Shown in pieces: positions 47,720 through 58,615 of a DNA stretch of 64,000 nucleotides. The stretch is from Galeopsis tetrahit (taxonomy: Eukaryota > Streptophyta > Magnoliopsida > Lamiales > Lamiaceae): contig OY776128.1 of assembly GCA_963675135.1 (NCBI GenBank), positions 70,934,670-70,998,669 of the forward strand, in the 5' to 3' direction. The notes beneath the pieces were generated by a model. It was not told the origin of the DNA, made no database searches, and worked only from the letters and a program-made list of their open reading frames with translations. Numbering within the stretch: position 1 is the stretch's first letter; every line of letters begins with the position of its first letter. The position numbers were made by a program, and so were the translations under genes.

Positions 47720-48800
47720 GGGCGCGGTTAAAGACACACACCAACCTATTGAGTACACCCACCAAAACTTTTTTTTAATGATAAGTGGCATGTAAAATGT
47801 CCCTTTTACCCCTCTTGCAAAATTAAACAAAAAACCAAGATGAGTACACCCCTCGTGAATTTTCAACTTCCATTTCAACAGAATCATCCCACCATCGGAC
47901 CATCTACAACAAAACAAACACCAAAATTTTCGGGATTTTTTTTCGAACAAATCAACATTGTTCGAAAAAAAGGAGTGGTTCGAAAAAATTTAATGAACAA
48001 ACTCAATATGTTCGAAAAAAATTCCAAAACAACTTAAATTTGCCCGAAAAAAAAATCGAACATTTGTTCGAAATATTTTCCAAAACAAACTCAAGTTCAA
48101 ATTTTTTTCAAAAACAAACCTAAATTGTTCGAAATTTTTTCCAAAACAAACTCAATATGTTCGAAAATAATTATTGAACTTTTAAAAATCCTAATTTTTC
48201 TAAAATTTTCAAAAACCCTAATCTTACCTGAAACAACGAGCGGCGGCGAACGGGCAGCGTTTCTTGGAGGTGACTTGAACGCAGCGGCGACACAAGGGAA
48301 GGAAGGAACGGCGACGGCGACCGCGACAGACGAGGTTTGCGAGAGAGGGTGGAGGGGTTGCGCTGTTGCGTCAACGAACTAGTGCGAAGGGGAAGGGAGG
48401 GGGTGCGGCCACAGAGGGGAGGGGGTGCGGCCACAGAGGGGAGGGGAGGGGGTGCGACGGGAGGCCGCCGGCGACGAGAGAAACAACGGGAGTTGCAGAA
48501 TTATTTTTTTATAAGAGAGGAGGTCGCCGGCGCCGAGGGGAGGGTGAGACGGCGATGAGAGGAGGGGGGATGACAGTGCCGCTTCCGACGACGAGAGGAG
48601 GGGAGGGGGATGACGGCGACGCTTCCATCGACGAGAGGAGGTGAGGGAAAGGGGGTGTACCAAATGAGTGAAATCTAGGTTTAAGATTTTAATAGGGAAA
48701 GGGTATTTTTGAATTTTTACTGTGGGTGTCCTAATCTTCAGTGTGTGTCCTCATCGCGTGGGTGTCCTCAATACAATGGTGTGTATCTTTAACCGCGCCC
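47720..48800. mobile_element. TIR element carrying GC-rich DNA
   Basis: 1081 bp with matching ends GGGCGCGGTTAAAGACACAC and, on the complement, GGGCGCGGTTAAAGATACAC. The flanking 8-bp repeat AAAATTAA (47712-47719 and 48801-48808) is perfect. Inside are repeated TGTTCGAAAAAA motifs (about 47950-48160) and a GC-rich block (48230-48660) with a tandem GTGCGGCCACAGAGGGGAGG repeat. Several overlapping frames there are artefacts of composition. I infer a non-autonomous element that captured host DNA of unknown origin. Confidence 0.65.
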
Positions 48801-49050
48801 AAAATTAAACATGGTAAACTTCGAACTTCAAATGGTTCGGCCCAGAGTTGTAGCTCATGATCTTGCTTTTTCGCTAAGCACACTTCTAGTGAAAAAAATG
48901 CTTATATAATCAAATTAAGTTGTTATATTTGTTAGACTCATTTAGTAATACTTGTCCATATAAATAAATATACGCAAATTCATGTAGCAGTTTGCATAAA
49001 TAATAATGAGACTATTTTAATTCAACTTTATCCATCTCATATCCCACCTT

Positions 49051-49951
49051 TTTTTTTTTTTTTAAGTAGTAGAATTACATATAGGGGTTAAATTACATAT
49101 CACTTGCCCTTACCTATCCAAACAGTAAATTCTACCAAAAGATCACAAATTCCAGACTCAATCGTGAGAGGTTGGAAGGATCAACGATCAACGAGCATAC
49201 CTTGAGACTCCGCGATCTAAGAAGAGACTCCGCGATCTAAGAAGATAGCAACGGCCGTGCTACAAACCTCCCAAACCACATAAGTACGGACCCAAGGCCT
49301 ACCAGCTCCAACAAGCACAACAAAGTGCCACCATGGGAAAACCCGAAAACGGGAAAAAAAACCCATCATAACAGGGAAGAAAACAAACCAGGGGAAAGAT
49401 AAAATACCCACAACGGGTACAGGGAAAATACCAAAGCAGAAAATAACGACATAGGAAGAAGAAAAGAAAAACCATCCTAAAAACACCAGATCTAAACTAA
49501 AAAGCATACTAAAATAAAAAACGAAAATAAAATGGGATCAGACGGATGAGTCACCCGATCGGTCACCGTGACTCCGACGGGGAGATTCACCCATTGATCT
49601 CAACTAAATCCCTAAAAGAGACCCCTTCGCCCAATAGAAAAGCGGTGCAACGGCGCTACAGGCGGCGCGGCGGCGGGCGGCGGTGTTGCAAATGACGCGG
49701 CGGCAGGCGGCGGAGTTTCAAGCGGCGCGGCGGCAGGCGGCGGAGTTTCAAGCGGCGCGACGGCTCAACTTCTAACTTCTGTGCAGAAAATAGACTATGT
49801 TGTGTGATTTTGATTGGGGTTGAAGATGGAGGGGTTATACGCAGACCGGTGGGCAGTGGTGGTTTTGGGATTTTAGAGATGGAGGCAACTTATTTTGTAA
49901 GCAATATAGAGAGAAGGGGGAGAGTTTTAGAGCGAGAGAATTCCTCTTTCT
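49051..49951 (-). mobile_element. Poly(A) retroposon, 901 bp (LINE-like)
   Basis: Flanked by a 14-bp perfect duplication TCATATCCCACCTT (49037-49050 and 49952-49965), with a run of T at the left edge, that is, a poly(A) tail on the minus strand. These are the marks of target-primed reverse transcription. Read from 49951, it begins GAAAGAGGAATTCTCTCGCT, a CT-rich leader as in plant LINE 5' ends. It has three GC-rich units of about 34 bp (49660-49765) based on GGCGGCGCGGCGGCAGGC. No endonuclease or reverse transcriptase is seen; the 96-residue hydrophobic frame 49217-49507 is unrecognised. It may be an internally deleted LINE or a retrocopied transcript. Confidence 0.7.
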
Positions 49952-50184
49952 TCATATCCCACCTTATTAGTACTAAGTAAAAAGGACAAAGTGAACGAAG
50001 CACATTCATTGTAATTTGGGTGCGGTGCTTTTTAGTCACAATACAAATTTTAATTGCACAAAATAATTATATATTATAAAACGTGAACTGGAATTAGAGA
50101 TCATAATTCACTATTCAAGTTTAGATTCTAATAAACACTCATCCTCGGTAGGCATAACTTGCATACATTGATCAACTCATTTTT

Positions 50185-50289
50185 TATTTTTTTTTAATAT
50201 TTTCAATCCCTTTTCATGACTCGAAACTCAAAACCTCATTATCTATATGTAAGTGTTGTTCTAACTACTAGAACTATTCCATTTCGTCA
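50185..50289 (-). mobile_element. tRNA-derived SINE, copy 4
   Basis: A diverged copy of the SINE at 4438 and 12558 (CATGACTCGAAACTC, GTGTTGTTCTAACTACTAGA, ACTATTCCATTTCGTC). It is flanked by ATCAACTCATTTTT (50171-50184) and ATCAACTCACTTTT (50290-50303), a 14-bp duplication with one change. Confidence 0.75.
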
Positions 50290-51095
50290 ATCAACTCACT
50301 TTTAAAAAAATAGAATGATATTTGTGAAGGAATTAATTTTGTTGATTATTTCCTATTAAAAGTGCATGTACAAATAATTTGTTTCAACAAAAAAAAATAA
50401 AAATGTACAAGTAATTACATAATAATATTTATATATTGTAGTTAGAAACAGTATAAATGCAACTTTCCTAACTAAATAGCTAACTATTTTATATCTTAAG
50501 ACCCCTCAAAATGTGGGTGAATATTTGTCAATTCCATTTTAGGCTTGGTCTTAATGTGTGCATGGTTTTTTTGAGATGGCTTTAATTAATAACTCCTAGA
50601 TTCTTGTGAAAAATAACAATAAATGAGAATATTAGTTAGAGTAGTTATAACTTCTATTTTAGTAGTTGCAAGGTAAAAAATATCGGTATATCGAGACCTT
50701 AAATTTGTGGAAATATCGATGGATATATCGATATCGAATATCGATATCGGTAAATTTTAAAAATTGTGGAAATTTAATAACTAACTTTTAATACATAAAT
50801 TCAACAAAAAAATTTAAATACAATTACATCTATGATACATTTATATAAAATATAACATACAATGTTATTTCATATGATATTTTTTTTAGATTTATCGACA
50901 TTTCTCGATATTTTTTCGATATTTTATCGATATGAGTCTCGATATTGTTATTGTATATCGATTTTTATCGATATTTTCGATTTTTTTTTACAAATATTGT
51001 GGAAATATCGTTTCTTCCCAATATCGATATCGGCGATCGTGAAAATGGATATATCAAGGATATATCGGGGAAATTTCCGAATATTTTCATCCATG

Positions 51096-51490
51096 ATTAA
51101 AACCCTAAATAGAACAACAATTCCTTAAACAATTAAATATTAGAATCATAAATAGAACAACAATCCTTTAAACAATCAAATAGTAAAACCCTAAATAGAA
51201 CAACAATCTTTTAAACAAACAAATATTAAAACCCGAAATAGAACAAAAGTTTAATCCTTTAAACAATCAAATAGTAAAACCCTAAATAGAATAACAATCC
51301 CTTAAACAATCAAATAGTGAAACTCTAAATAGAACATCAATCCCTTAAACAATCAAATATTAAAACCCTAAATAGATCAGCAATCCCTTAAACAATCAAA
51401 TAGTAAAACACTACCTAGAACAACAATCCCTTAAACAATCAAATAGTGAAACCCTAAATAGAATAGCAATCCCTTAAACAATCAAATATT
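51096..51490 (+). repeat. Minisatellite of about 46 bp, 8-9 units
   Basis: Units built from AAAACCCTAAATAGAACAAC, AATCCCTTAAACAATCAAAT and a variable AGT/ATT end, repeated with small changes. It lies between the two MITE copies of the composite element. Confidence 0.8.
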
Positions 51491-51796
51491 AAAAGAAGTA
51501 GAAACATAAAAGTAGCAATTCACAATCAATCACGAAAAATAAATGGAAAAACAGTAATTCGATTCACAATCAATCACAAAAATAAAAACCAGTGGAAAAT
51601 TAAAATCCTAAATCTCCCCAAGGTAAAAAATATCGGCATCGGGGGAAATATCGAGACCTTAAATTTGTGAAAATATCGATAGATATATCGATATCGTAAA
51701 TTTTAAAAATTGTGAAAATTTAATAACTAACTTTTAATACATAAATTCAACAAAAAAAATTTAAATACAGTTACCATCTATGATAAATTTATATTC

Positions 51797-52235
51797 TTCA
51801 GAGCCTAATGGAAGATGGGGCGCCCAAATCTACGAGAAGCATCTACGCGTTTGGTTAGGCACTTTCAACTAGGAAGAAGAAGCCACCAGAGCTTACGACA
51901 CGGTGGCGCAGCGCTTCCGCGGCCGCGACGCCGTAACCAATTTCAAGCCATTGTCGGAAACTACTCAAGAGGACGAGGTGGAGGCCGCTTTTTGGAATTC
52001 CCATTCGGAAGCCGAGATCGTCGATATGCTCAGGAAACACACTTACAATGACGAGCTTGAACAGAGCCGGAGAAACTACGGAGGGAAGAGGAGTTCCGGC
52101 GACGACGGGGGGTTCGGTTTGGGCGGCGAAGGCGAGGAAACAACTTTTCGAGAAGGCGGTGACGCCTAGTGACGTGGGAAAGCTGAATCGACTAGTGATT
52201 CTGAAACAACACGCGGAAAAGCACTTTCCGTTACA
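51797..52235 (+). pseudogene. RAV-type (AP2 + B3) transcription factor fragment
   Basis: The first frame reads PNGRWGAQIYEKHLRVWLGT, typical of the RAV AP2 domain, then a TAG stop (at about 51870), then RAYDTVAQRFRGRDAVTNFK and AEIVDMLRKHTYNDELEQS, the conserved linker of RAV1/TEM proteins. A frameshift near 52135 moves the reading to LFEKAVTPSDVGKLNRLVI and KQHAEKHFPLQ, the beginning of the B3 domain, where it ends abruptly at the MITE sequence. Both ends are cut inside domains. RAV proteins are repressors of flowering and growth genes; this copy cannot make one. Confidence 0.88.
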
Positions 52236-52921
52236 GAGATATTTTTTTAGATTTATCGACATTTCTCGATTTTTTCCGATATTTTCCAATATTTTTTCGA
52301 TATTTTACCGATATTAGTCTCGATATTGTTATTGTACGTACATCGATTTTTTTTTACAAATATCGTGGAAAATTCGTTTCTTCCCAATATCGATATCGAT
52401 GATCGTTAAAAATGGATATATCAAGGATATATTGGGGAAATTTCCAGATATTTTCGTTCATGAGTAGTTGTCACTAATACAGATTTGGTTTTGTACAACC
52501 CTTAAAAAGGGCTTTGGAGAGCTGTTTTAACAGCTCTCCAAGCTTAACAAGCACTTGGACAGCGGTTTTGAAGAGCTTTGCAAGTGATTCACTTGGACAG
52601 CGGTTATGAACCGCATTCCAAGTGATTCACTTGGACAGCGGTTCACAAACGCTGTCTAAATAATTTTTTTTTTTTTTAAATTCTTCATGGAAAGGGCCTT
52701 TAGCATTAGGGCTTCAATTTCTGATTTCTTCTCAGGATAGCCGCCGCTAACAACCTAGCTTGTTGTTTTTGCCTTTCTTCTAATTCCAATCTTATTTTCT
52801 TAATCCGCAAATCAACGTACCGAAATAAAATAAAAAATTAAATATATCCAAATAAGTTGGAGTCACAAATGTGGTAGAAGTATAAACAATTTTGAAGTTA
52901 TATAAACACCTAAGTGCCAGT

Positions 52922-53392
52922 CATGGACAAAAATATCCGGAAATTTTCCCAATATATCCTCGATATATCCATTTTTCGCAGTCACCGATATCGATATTGA
53001 GAATAAACGATATTTCCACAATATTTGAAAAAAAATCGAAAATATCGATAAAAATCGATATACAATAACAATATCGAGACTAATATCGGTAAAATATCGA
53101 AAGAATATCGAAAAATATCGGAAAAAAAATCGAAAAATGTCGATAAATGTCAATAAATTTCAAAAAATATCATATGAAATAACATTGTATGCTATATTTT
53201 ATATAAATTTATCATAGATGTAAATGGATTTAATTTTTTTTTTTTGAATTTATGTATTAAAAGTTAGTTATTAAATTTCCACAATTTTTAAAATTACCGA
53301 TATCGATATTTGATATTCGATATATCCATCGATAATATTTCCACAAATTTAAGGTCTCGATATTTCCATCGACACCGATATTTTTGTCCTTG
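52922..53392 (-). mobile_element. hAT-like MITE in BOI-like intron
   Basis: 471 bp, inverted relative to the MITE copies of the composite element. Ends CATGGACAAAAATATCC and GATATTTTTGTCCTTG; rich in ATATCGATA motifs. Flanked by GTGCCAGT (52914-52921) and GTGCTAGT (53393-53400), an 8-bp duplication with one change. Confidence 0.75.
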
Positions 53393-53575
53393 GTGCTAGT
53401 TGATAATGTCATTGATCTCAAACTGAGATTGCTGGATTTGAGGCAACACGTCTTCACCCAAAAACGGTAACATATTAGCGCTTTTCTGTTGCGATGGAAG
53501 ATTAAAGTAGTCTCTGGATCGCTTTCTCGGTGCCGGAACGTTGTACGTTAAGCCACTATCGGTGTTGAGGGAAGT

Positions 53576-53919
53576 TATTAAGAAAAGGATTTGTTTCCAT
53601 GTATTAATTGAAGGCTGTAACGTGAATTGCAGATTTGCATATAATATGGAAACACTCTTTCTTCATTGATAAAGTAGTCTCTGCATCTTACATATAAATA
53701 GCCTAGACTAAGGTTTGTACTATGGACACCTGTCTATTCTCTATTTGCTGTAGTTACAAAACAAATGTTGACAGCTTGTAGTTGTAACAATAAATCAGAG
53801 ATTGCAGTTGTAACAATAAATCAGAGAATATCCCAGAATCAATTTATCATCCTCTGTTTGTGCGATCATGTAGCTTTCTTGTGCACTCCTCATCTTGGCC
53901 GTTGATCATCATCTCATCA
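53576..53919 (-). repeat. 3' LTR of Copia 2
   Basis: 344 bp from TATTAAGAAAAGG to ATCATCTCATCA on the plus strand, matching the 58272-58615 LTR except at three positions. Confidence 0.93.
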
Positions 53920-56900
53920 TGCCCCTTCAATTCGAAGGAGGTGCCTGCAACAACATTTAACTTATTTCGCATTCGACTGAAGAATTGCCCTGTGAGTGGT
54001 TTTGTGAGACTATCGGCAATTTGATCAATGGTAGGAACATGCAAGACTTGAATTTCTTTCTTCGCTATCTTTTCCCGTATGAAGTGTAGGTCTAACTCAA
54101 GGTGTTTTGTTCTCGAATGATAAACTGGATTTGCTGCCAAAGAAATTGCCCCTTGATTATCAACCCAGATGGTTGGGATTTTATTTCCAAATTGAAGTAT
54201 CTCCTTCAACAATGATTGGATCCATACGACTTCACACGCTGCCAATGCTAAGCTTCTATACTCTGCTTCTGTGGATGATCTTGAGACAGTTTGTTGTTTC
54301 TTAGAACTCCATGACACCAAATTTCCTCCAACAAAGATGCAATATCCCGAAGTTGATTTTCTATCGTCCAAATCCGAGGCCCAATCCGCATCCGCAAATC
54401 CCACAATATTTAACTCTTTGGGCCTTCTCATTCTCAAACCAAAATCAATTGTTCCAGCCAGATATCTCAAAATTCTTTTTACTGCCTTAAGATGTGTATG
54501 CAACGGATTCTGCATGAACTGACTCACTTTGTTGACTGCGAAAGCTATATCTGGTCTAGTTATAGTGGCATATTGCAATGCCCCTACAATACTTCTATAC
54601 GTTTGCTGATCAGAGATGGGATCACCTTCAAATTTGGAGAGTTGGTTGCTAGAAATCATGGGTGTAGTGAGGCTCTTTGCATCCTCCATTCCAGCCCTTT
54701 TTAGAACATCCTGCAAGTATTTTTGTTGGGATAAGAATATCCCATCAGTGGTCTTGGTAACTTGTATCCCCAAGAAAAAATTCAGCTCGCCTAGTTCTTT
54801 GATTGAAAAGGAACTTTTCAGACTTTGAATTATCTTTTGCACTTCATGAGGCTTGATCCTGTGATTACTATATCATCCACATAAGCAATTAGAAAGGTGG
54901 TTGTACCTTGATAATGCCTATAAAATAATGCATGATCAGCCTGAGAAATTTTGAAACCAATGTTTTTGAGAACTGATGTAAGTTTAGTATTCCATGCTCG
55001 TGAAGCCTGTTTTAAGCCGTAGAGGGACCTTTTGAGTTTGCATACCATATGTTGCCCCTTTGCCAACTCAAAATCGGGAGGCTGAAGCATATACAAGTCA
55101 TTTTCCAAATCACCATTTAAAAATGCATTATCAACATCAAGTTGATGCAAAGGCCATGAATGAGTTAAAGCAATGGAAAGCAAGATCTTGACAGTAACAG
55201 GCTTAACAACGGGAGAGAAAGTATCCGTAAAGTCATAACCTGGAATTTGTGTATAACCTTTCGCCACCAAACGAGCTTTGTAGCGAGCAATTGAGCCATC
55301 TGCATGGCGTTTCAGCTTGAACACCCACTTGCAACCAATGGGGGAATGAGTCGAAGGAAGAGGGCATGTTTCCCATGTGCCATTTTTTATGAGAGCAGAA
55401 TCCTCCATATCCATAGCCTTTTTTCAATTTGGGTCAGACAGGGCTTCCAAATAATTAGATGACTCTATTTCCGAGAGATTAGTAGCCACGAGGACCTTAG
55501 GTTTCTTAATGCCATCTCGAGCCCGTGTGACCATGGGGTGCGTAGAACCCTGATGTAAAACCTGAGTATCTGCACAGTCCAAACCCACATTAGTAGACGG
55601 TGAGGAAACAAATTTAACACTCGGTAAATCGACATGCAACTGGCCATGCAAAGAAGATGGTGAAGAAGTAGTGGAAAGAGGAGAGTGAGGGGGAGAATCT
55701 GAAGCAAGGGGTGAGTGAACCGGAGGGTCCAAATTGTGAGAACGCCATGGAAAAATAGGAACAAGAGGGGCTGAAAGTGAAGGACCAGTGGGTGTATGCT
55801 GAGGAGTAATAACGGGAGAACGAATGAAAGGGAAGGAATTTTCATCGAAAGTGATATGTCGGGTAATGACAATTTTTCCATTTGGTAATAGAGCCTTGTA
55901 ACCTTTATAATGAAGGCTGTACCCGAGAAATACACAAGAAGATGACTATCTTCAAATTTGTTCTTGGCGTATGGTCGCAAGAGGGGAAAGCAAAGACAGC
56001 CGAAAACTTTGAGGCGATGGTAATCGGGTTTTAAACCAGTGAGGACTTCAAGGGGACTTTTGTGATTAAGGGAAGGAGAAGGTGTTCTATTGATGAGATA
56101 CACACTTGTGGTGAAGGCATCATCCCAATGTAGTAGAGGGACTTGGGATTGAGAAAGCATGGCTAATGCATGTTCAACAATGTGTCGGTGTTTTCTTTCG
56201 GCGGAACCATTTTGCTCGGGAGTGTAAGGACAAGATAATTGGGGTATAATACCAGATTGGTTAAGAATGGGAATTAAGGGTTTGTATTCAGTGCCTCCAT
56301 CTGTATGTAGAACTTTAATTTTTGCATTGAATTGCGTCTCCACGAGGGATTTAAAGTGAACAAAAGCATCCTTTACATCGGATTTTAATTTCAACAAATA
56401 TAGCCAAGTGTATTTCGTCGCAGCATCAATGAAACTAACATAATACTTGAATCCATTTAAAGATGTGATAGGGGCAGGCCCCCAAAGGTCAGAATGGATT
56501 ACACCAAAAGGCTGAGTAATGATAGTTTCAGAAGAAGAAAAAGGAAGCTTGTGACATTTAGCCGTCATGCAAGCAGTACAGATTGAAGTGGAGACATCAC
56601 CAATAAACGAGATAGAACTATTAGCAAGAGCTTTCTTTGTAACAGGGTAGGAGGCATGTCCAAGTCTCTTGTGCCAAAGGACTAGAGATGAACTTCTTTG
56701 AGCTGAATTTACGTGGAAAGATGACAAGTGAGTTGGTGAAGAAGCTGCCAAGCTAAACTTGTAGAGGCCATTTTCAAGAGTGCCTCGGAGTAGAATATGA
56801 TTGGTTACTTGATCCTTCACAAGACAATGAAGAGGGTGAAATTCAAAATAAACATGGTTATCTTTGGCAAACTGAGAGACACTTAACAAATTTTTTTTTA

Positions 56901-58212
56901 TGTGAGGAACATGTAACAAATTCTTCAAGAGGAAAGAATGGGAGTTAGAAGTAGCATTTGGCACAGTTACAATGGAATTACCAAAGTGAGAAATTTGCAA
57001 ACCTGTACCGTTTCCCATGTGGACTCTTTCTGAACCTTGATACTCCGATCCAACACCAAGATTATTTAGGTCGAAGGTGACGTGACTTGAAGCACCGGAG
57101 TCTGGATACCAAGAGCTTTCCATCAATGATTCTCCACCATCATAGCTTGCTGTGTTTACTGAAGGAGCAAAGGGTCTAGGAGGAAACTGATGTTGATGGC
57201 CTTGAGTATGGTTGGAAGGGTCATACCCAACGTTCCCTCTATAATAGCATCTATCGGTGGTGTGGTTGGTTCGATGACAAATTTGACATTCAGGCTCAAT
57301 GCTATTTGCAGCATTATTAGTGTTGTTGGTGTGTCCACCCCTAGCACTTCTGCCTCTTTGGAATCCGCCTCGAAATGGAGCCCTTCCGCCTCGAAAATAA
57401 CCTCCACGGCCTCTATTACCATGGAAGTTAAAGTTTCTTCCACCATTTCCTCGTTGAGCAACATTAACGGTGGGAGTGGAACCTTCAGAACTGAAATTAG
57501 AAGGTGTGGAAGAGATACCTTCTAAGCGAGCTTCAAAACTCAACAGCAACGAACTCACGTCTGACACAGAGATGGGGTCGATTTTGGAGCTAATCGACAC
57601 CATGACAGGATTGTATTCAGCACCCAAACCGGTCATGATGTAAAGGAGGTGATCTTCTGTGGAGACTTTGTATCCAGAGGCATTCAAAATATCACAATAA
57701 CCTTTGACCTTGTTTAGGTATTCTCTCATACCAAGGTTATTTTTCTTGATATTTTGTAGCTGCTGCTTGTAGTGCATTGTCTTGGCTCTAGACTGCCTAG
57801 AGAAGTTAGACTCCAAGCATTCCCAGATTTCTTTAGAGTTTTGTAACCCCACAGTGCATATTAGAAGGTTTTCTGAGAGAGATGAAAGAAGCCAAGAAAC
57901 AAGTAGTTGATCTTGCCTATTCCACAATGATAACTCAACACTTTCTGCACCTCTGTCTTCATCGCCATTATCCATAGTAGGAGGTGGACAAACTTTCGTT
58001 CCATCGAGATACCCTTCGAGTCCATAACCCCTGACTGCTGCAAGAACTTGTTGTCTCCAAATTAAGTAGTTATCTTCAGTAAGTTTGACTGTGAAGAGTT
58101 GGTGAAATGGTATATGAAATTGAGGTGATGAAAAAGGTGAAGGAATACTATCTGTTTTGGCATTACTTTCCGATTTTCCATCGGTTTTTGTGCTACTCTC
58201 TGATTTCGACAT
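53847..58212 (-). pseudogene. Copia gag-pol, two frameshifts and one stop
   Basis: It starts at ATG 58212 (MSKSESSTKTDGKS), 60 bp inside the 5' LTR edge. In order: gag (FTVKLTEDNYLIWRQQVLAA, UBN2-type region), a Gly/Arg-rich stretch, a zinc knuckle CQICHRTNHTTDRC, protease (YPDSGASSHVT), LWHKRLGHAS, and integrase (HTDGGTEY, PEQNGSAERKHRH). A frameshift near 55945 moves the IN-RT linker into another frame (55424-55732). A TGA at 55424-55426 replaces a usual Trp codon before the reverse transcriptase. A second shift near 54842 falls shortly after the YVDD motif; the rest (53847-54842) carries the end of RT and RNase H (STEAEYRSLA, WVDNQGA). All domains are present but no full polyprotein can be translated. 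Confidence 0.9.
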
Positions 58213-58259
58213 TGAGGGTGAAGGAAAACGATACAGAAACTCTAGGTTAGAAACCTAGA

Positions 58260-58271
58260 GCTCTGATACCA
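58260..58271 (-). other. Primer-binding site of Copia 2
   Basis: The complement reads TGGTATCAGAGC, identical to the standard primer site for initiator-Met tRNA, directly adjoining the 5' LTR. Confidence 0.9.
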
Positions 58272-58615
58272 TATTAAGAAAATGATTTGTTTCCATGTAT
58301 TAATTGAAGGCTGTAACGTGAATTGCAGATTTGCATATAATATGGAAACACTCTTTCTTCATTGATAAAGTAGTCTCTGCATCTTACATATAAATAGCCT
58401 AGACTAAGGTTTGTACTATGGACACCTGTCTATTCTCTATTTGCTGTAGTTACAAAACAAATGTTGACAGCTTGTAGCTGTAACAATAAATCAGAGATTG
58501 CAGTTGTAACAATAAATCTGAGAATATCCCAGAATCAATTTATCATCCTCTGTTTGTGCGATCATGTAGCTTTCTTGTGCACTCCTCATCTTGGCCGTTG
58601 ATCATCATCTCATCA
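58272..58615 (-). repeat. 5' LTR of Copia 2
   Basis: 344 bp; should contain the element's promoter. A CATATAAATA TATA-like motif occurs within it. Confidence 0.93.

Larger units (their letters stand above)
50669..52462 (+). mobile_element. Composite hAT-like element carrying RAV fragment
   Basis: 1794 bp from CAAGGTAAAAAATATCGG to TATTTTCGTTCATG, flanked by a perfect 8-bp duplication AGTAGTTG (50661-50668 and 52463-52470). It consists of two direct copies of a hAT-like MITE (50669-51095 and 51619-52462), joined by 523 bp that includes a tandem array; the second copy is opened by an AP2/B3 gene fragment. The inner flanks of the two copies (ATTAAAAC and ATCTCCCC) do not match anything, so the whole block seems to have moved as one unit. 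Ends CAAGGACAAAA / CATGGACGAAAA and 8-bp TSDs fit hAT. No transposase. Confidence 0.75.
53576..58615 (-). mobile_element. Copia LTR retrotransposon 2, young but broken
   Basis: 5040 bp on the minus strand with 344-bp LTRs at 53576-53919 and 58272-58615 that differ at three positions (about 99.1% identity). Perfect 5-bp duplication GAAGT (53571-53575 and 58616-58620). The primer site TGGTATCAGAGC (58260-58271, minus) is a perfect match to the initiator-Met tRNA. A polypurine tract (complement of TGCCCCTTCAATTC, 53920-53933) precedes the 3' LTR. It sits inside an exon of the BOI-like fragment. Confidence 0.95.

Noticed and set aside
48337..48663. Overlapping Arg/Gly-rich frames on both strands
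   Set aside because: They arise from GC-rich repeated DNA within a TIR element; no domain, and all frames look equally open.
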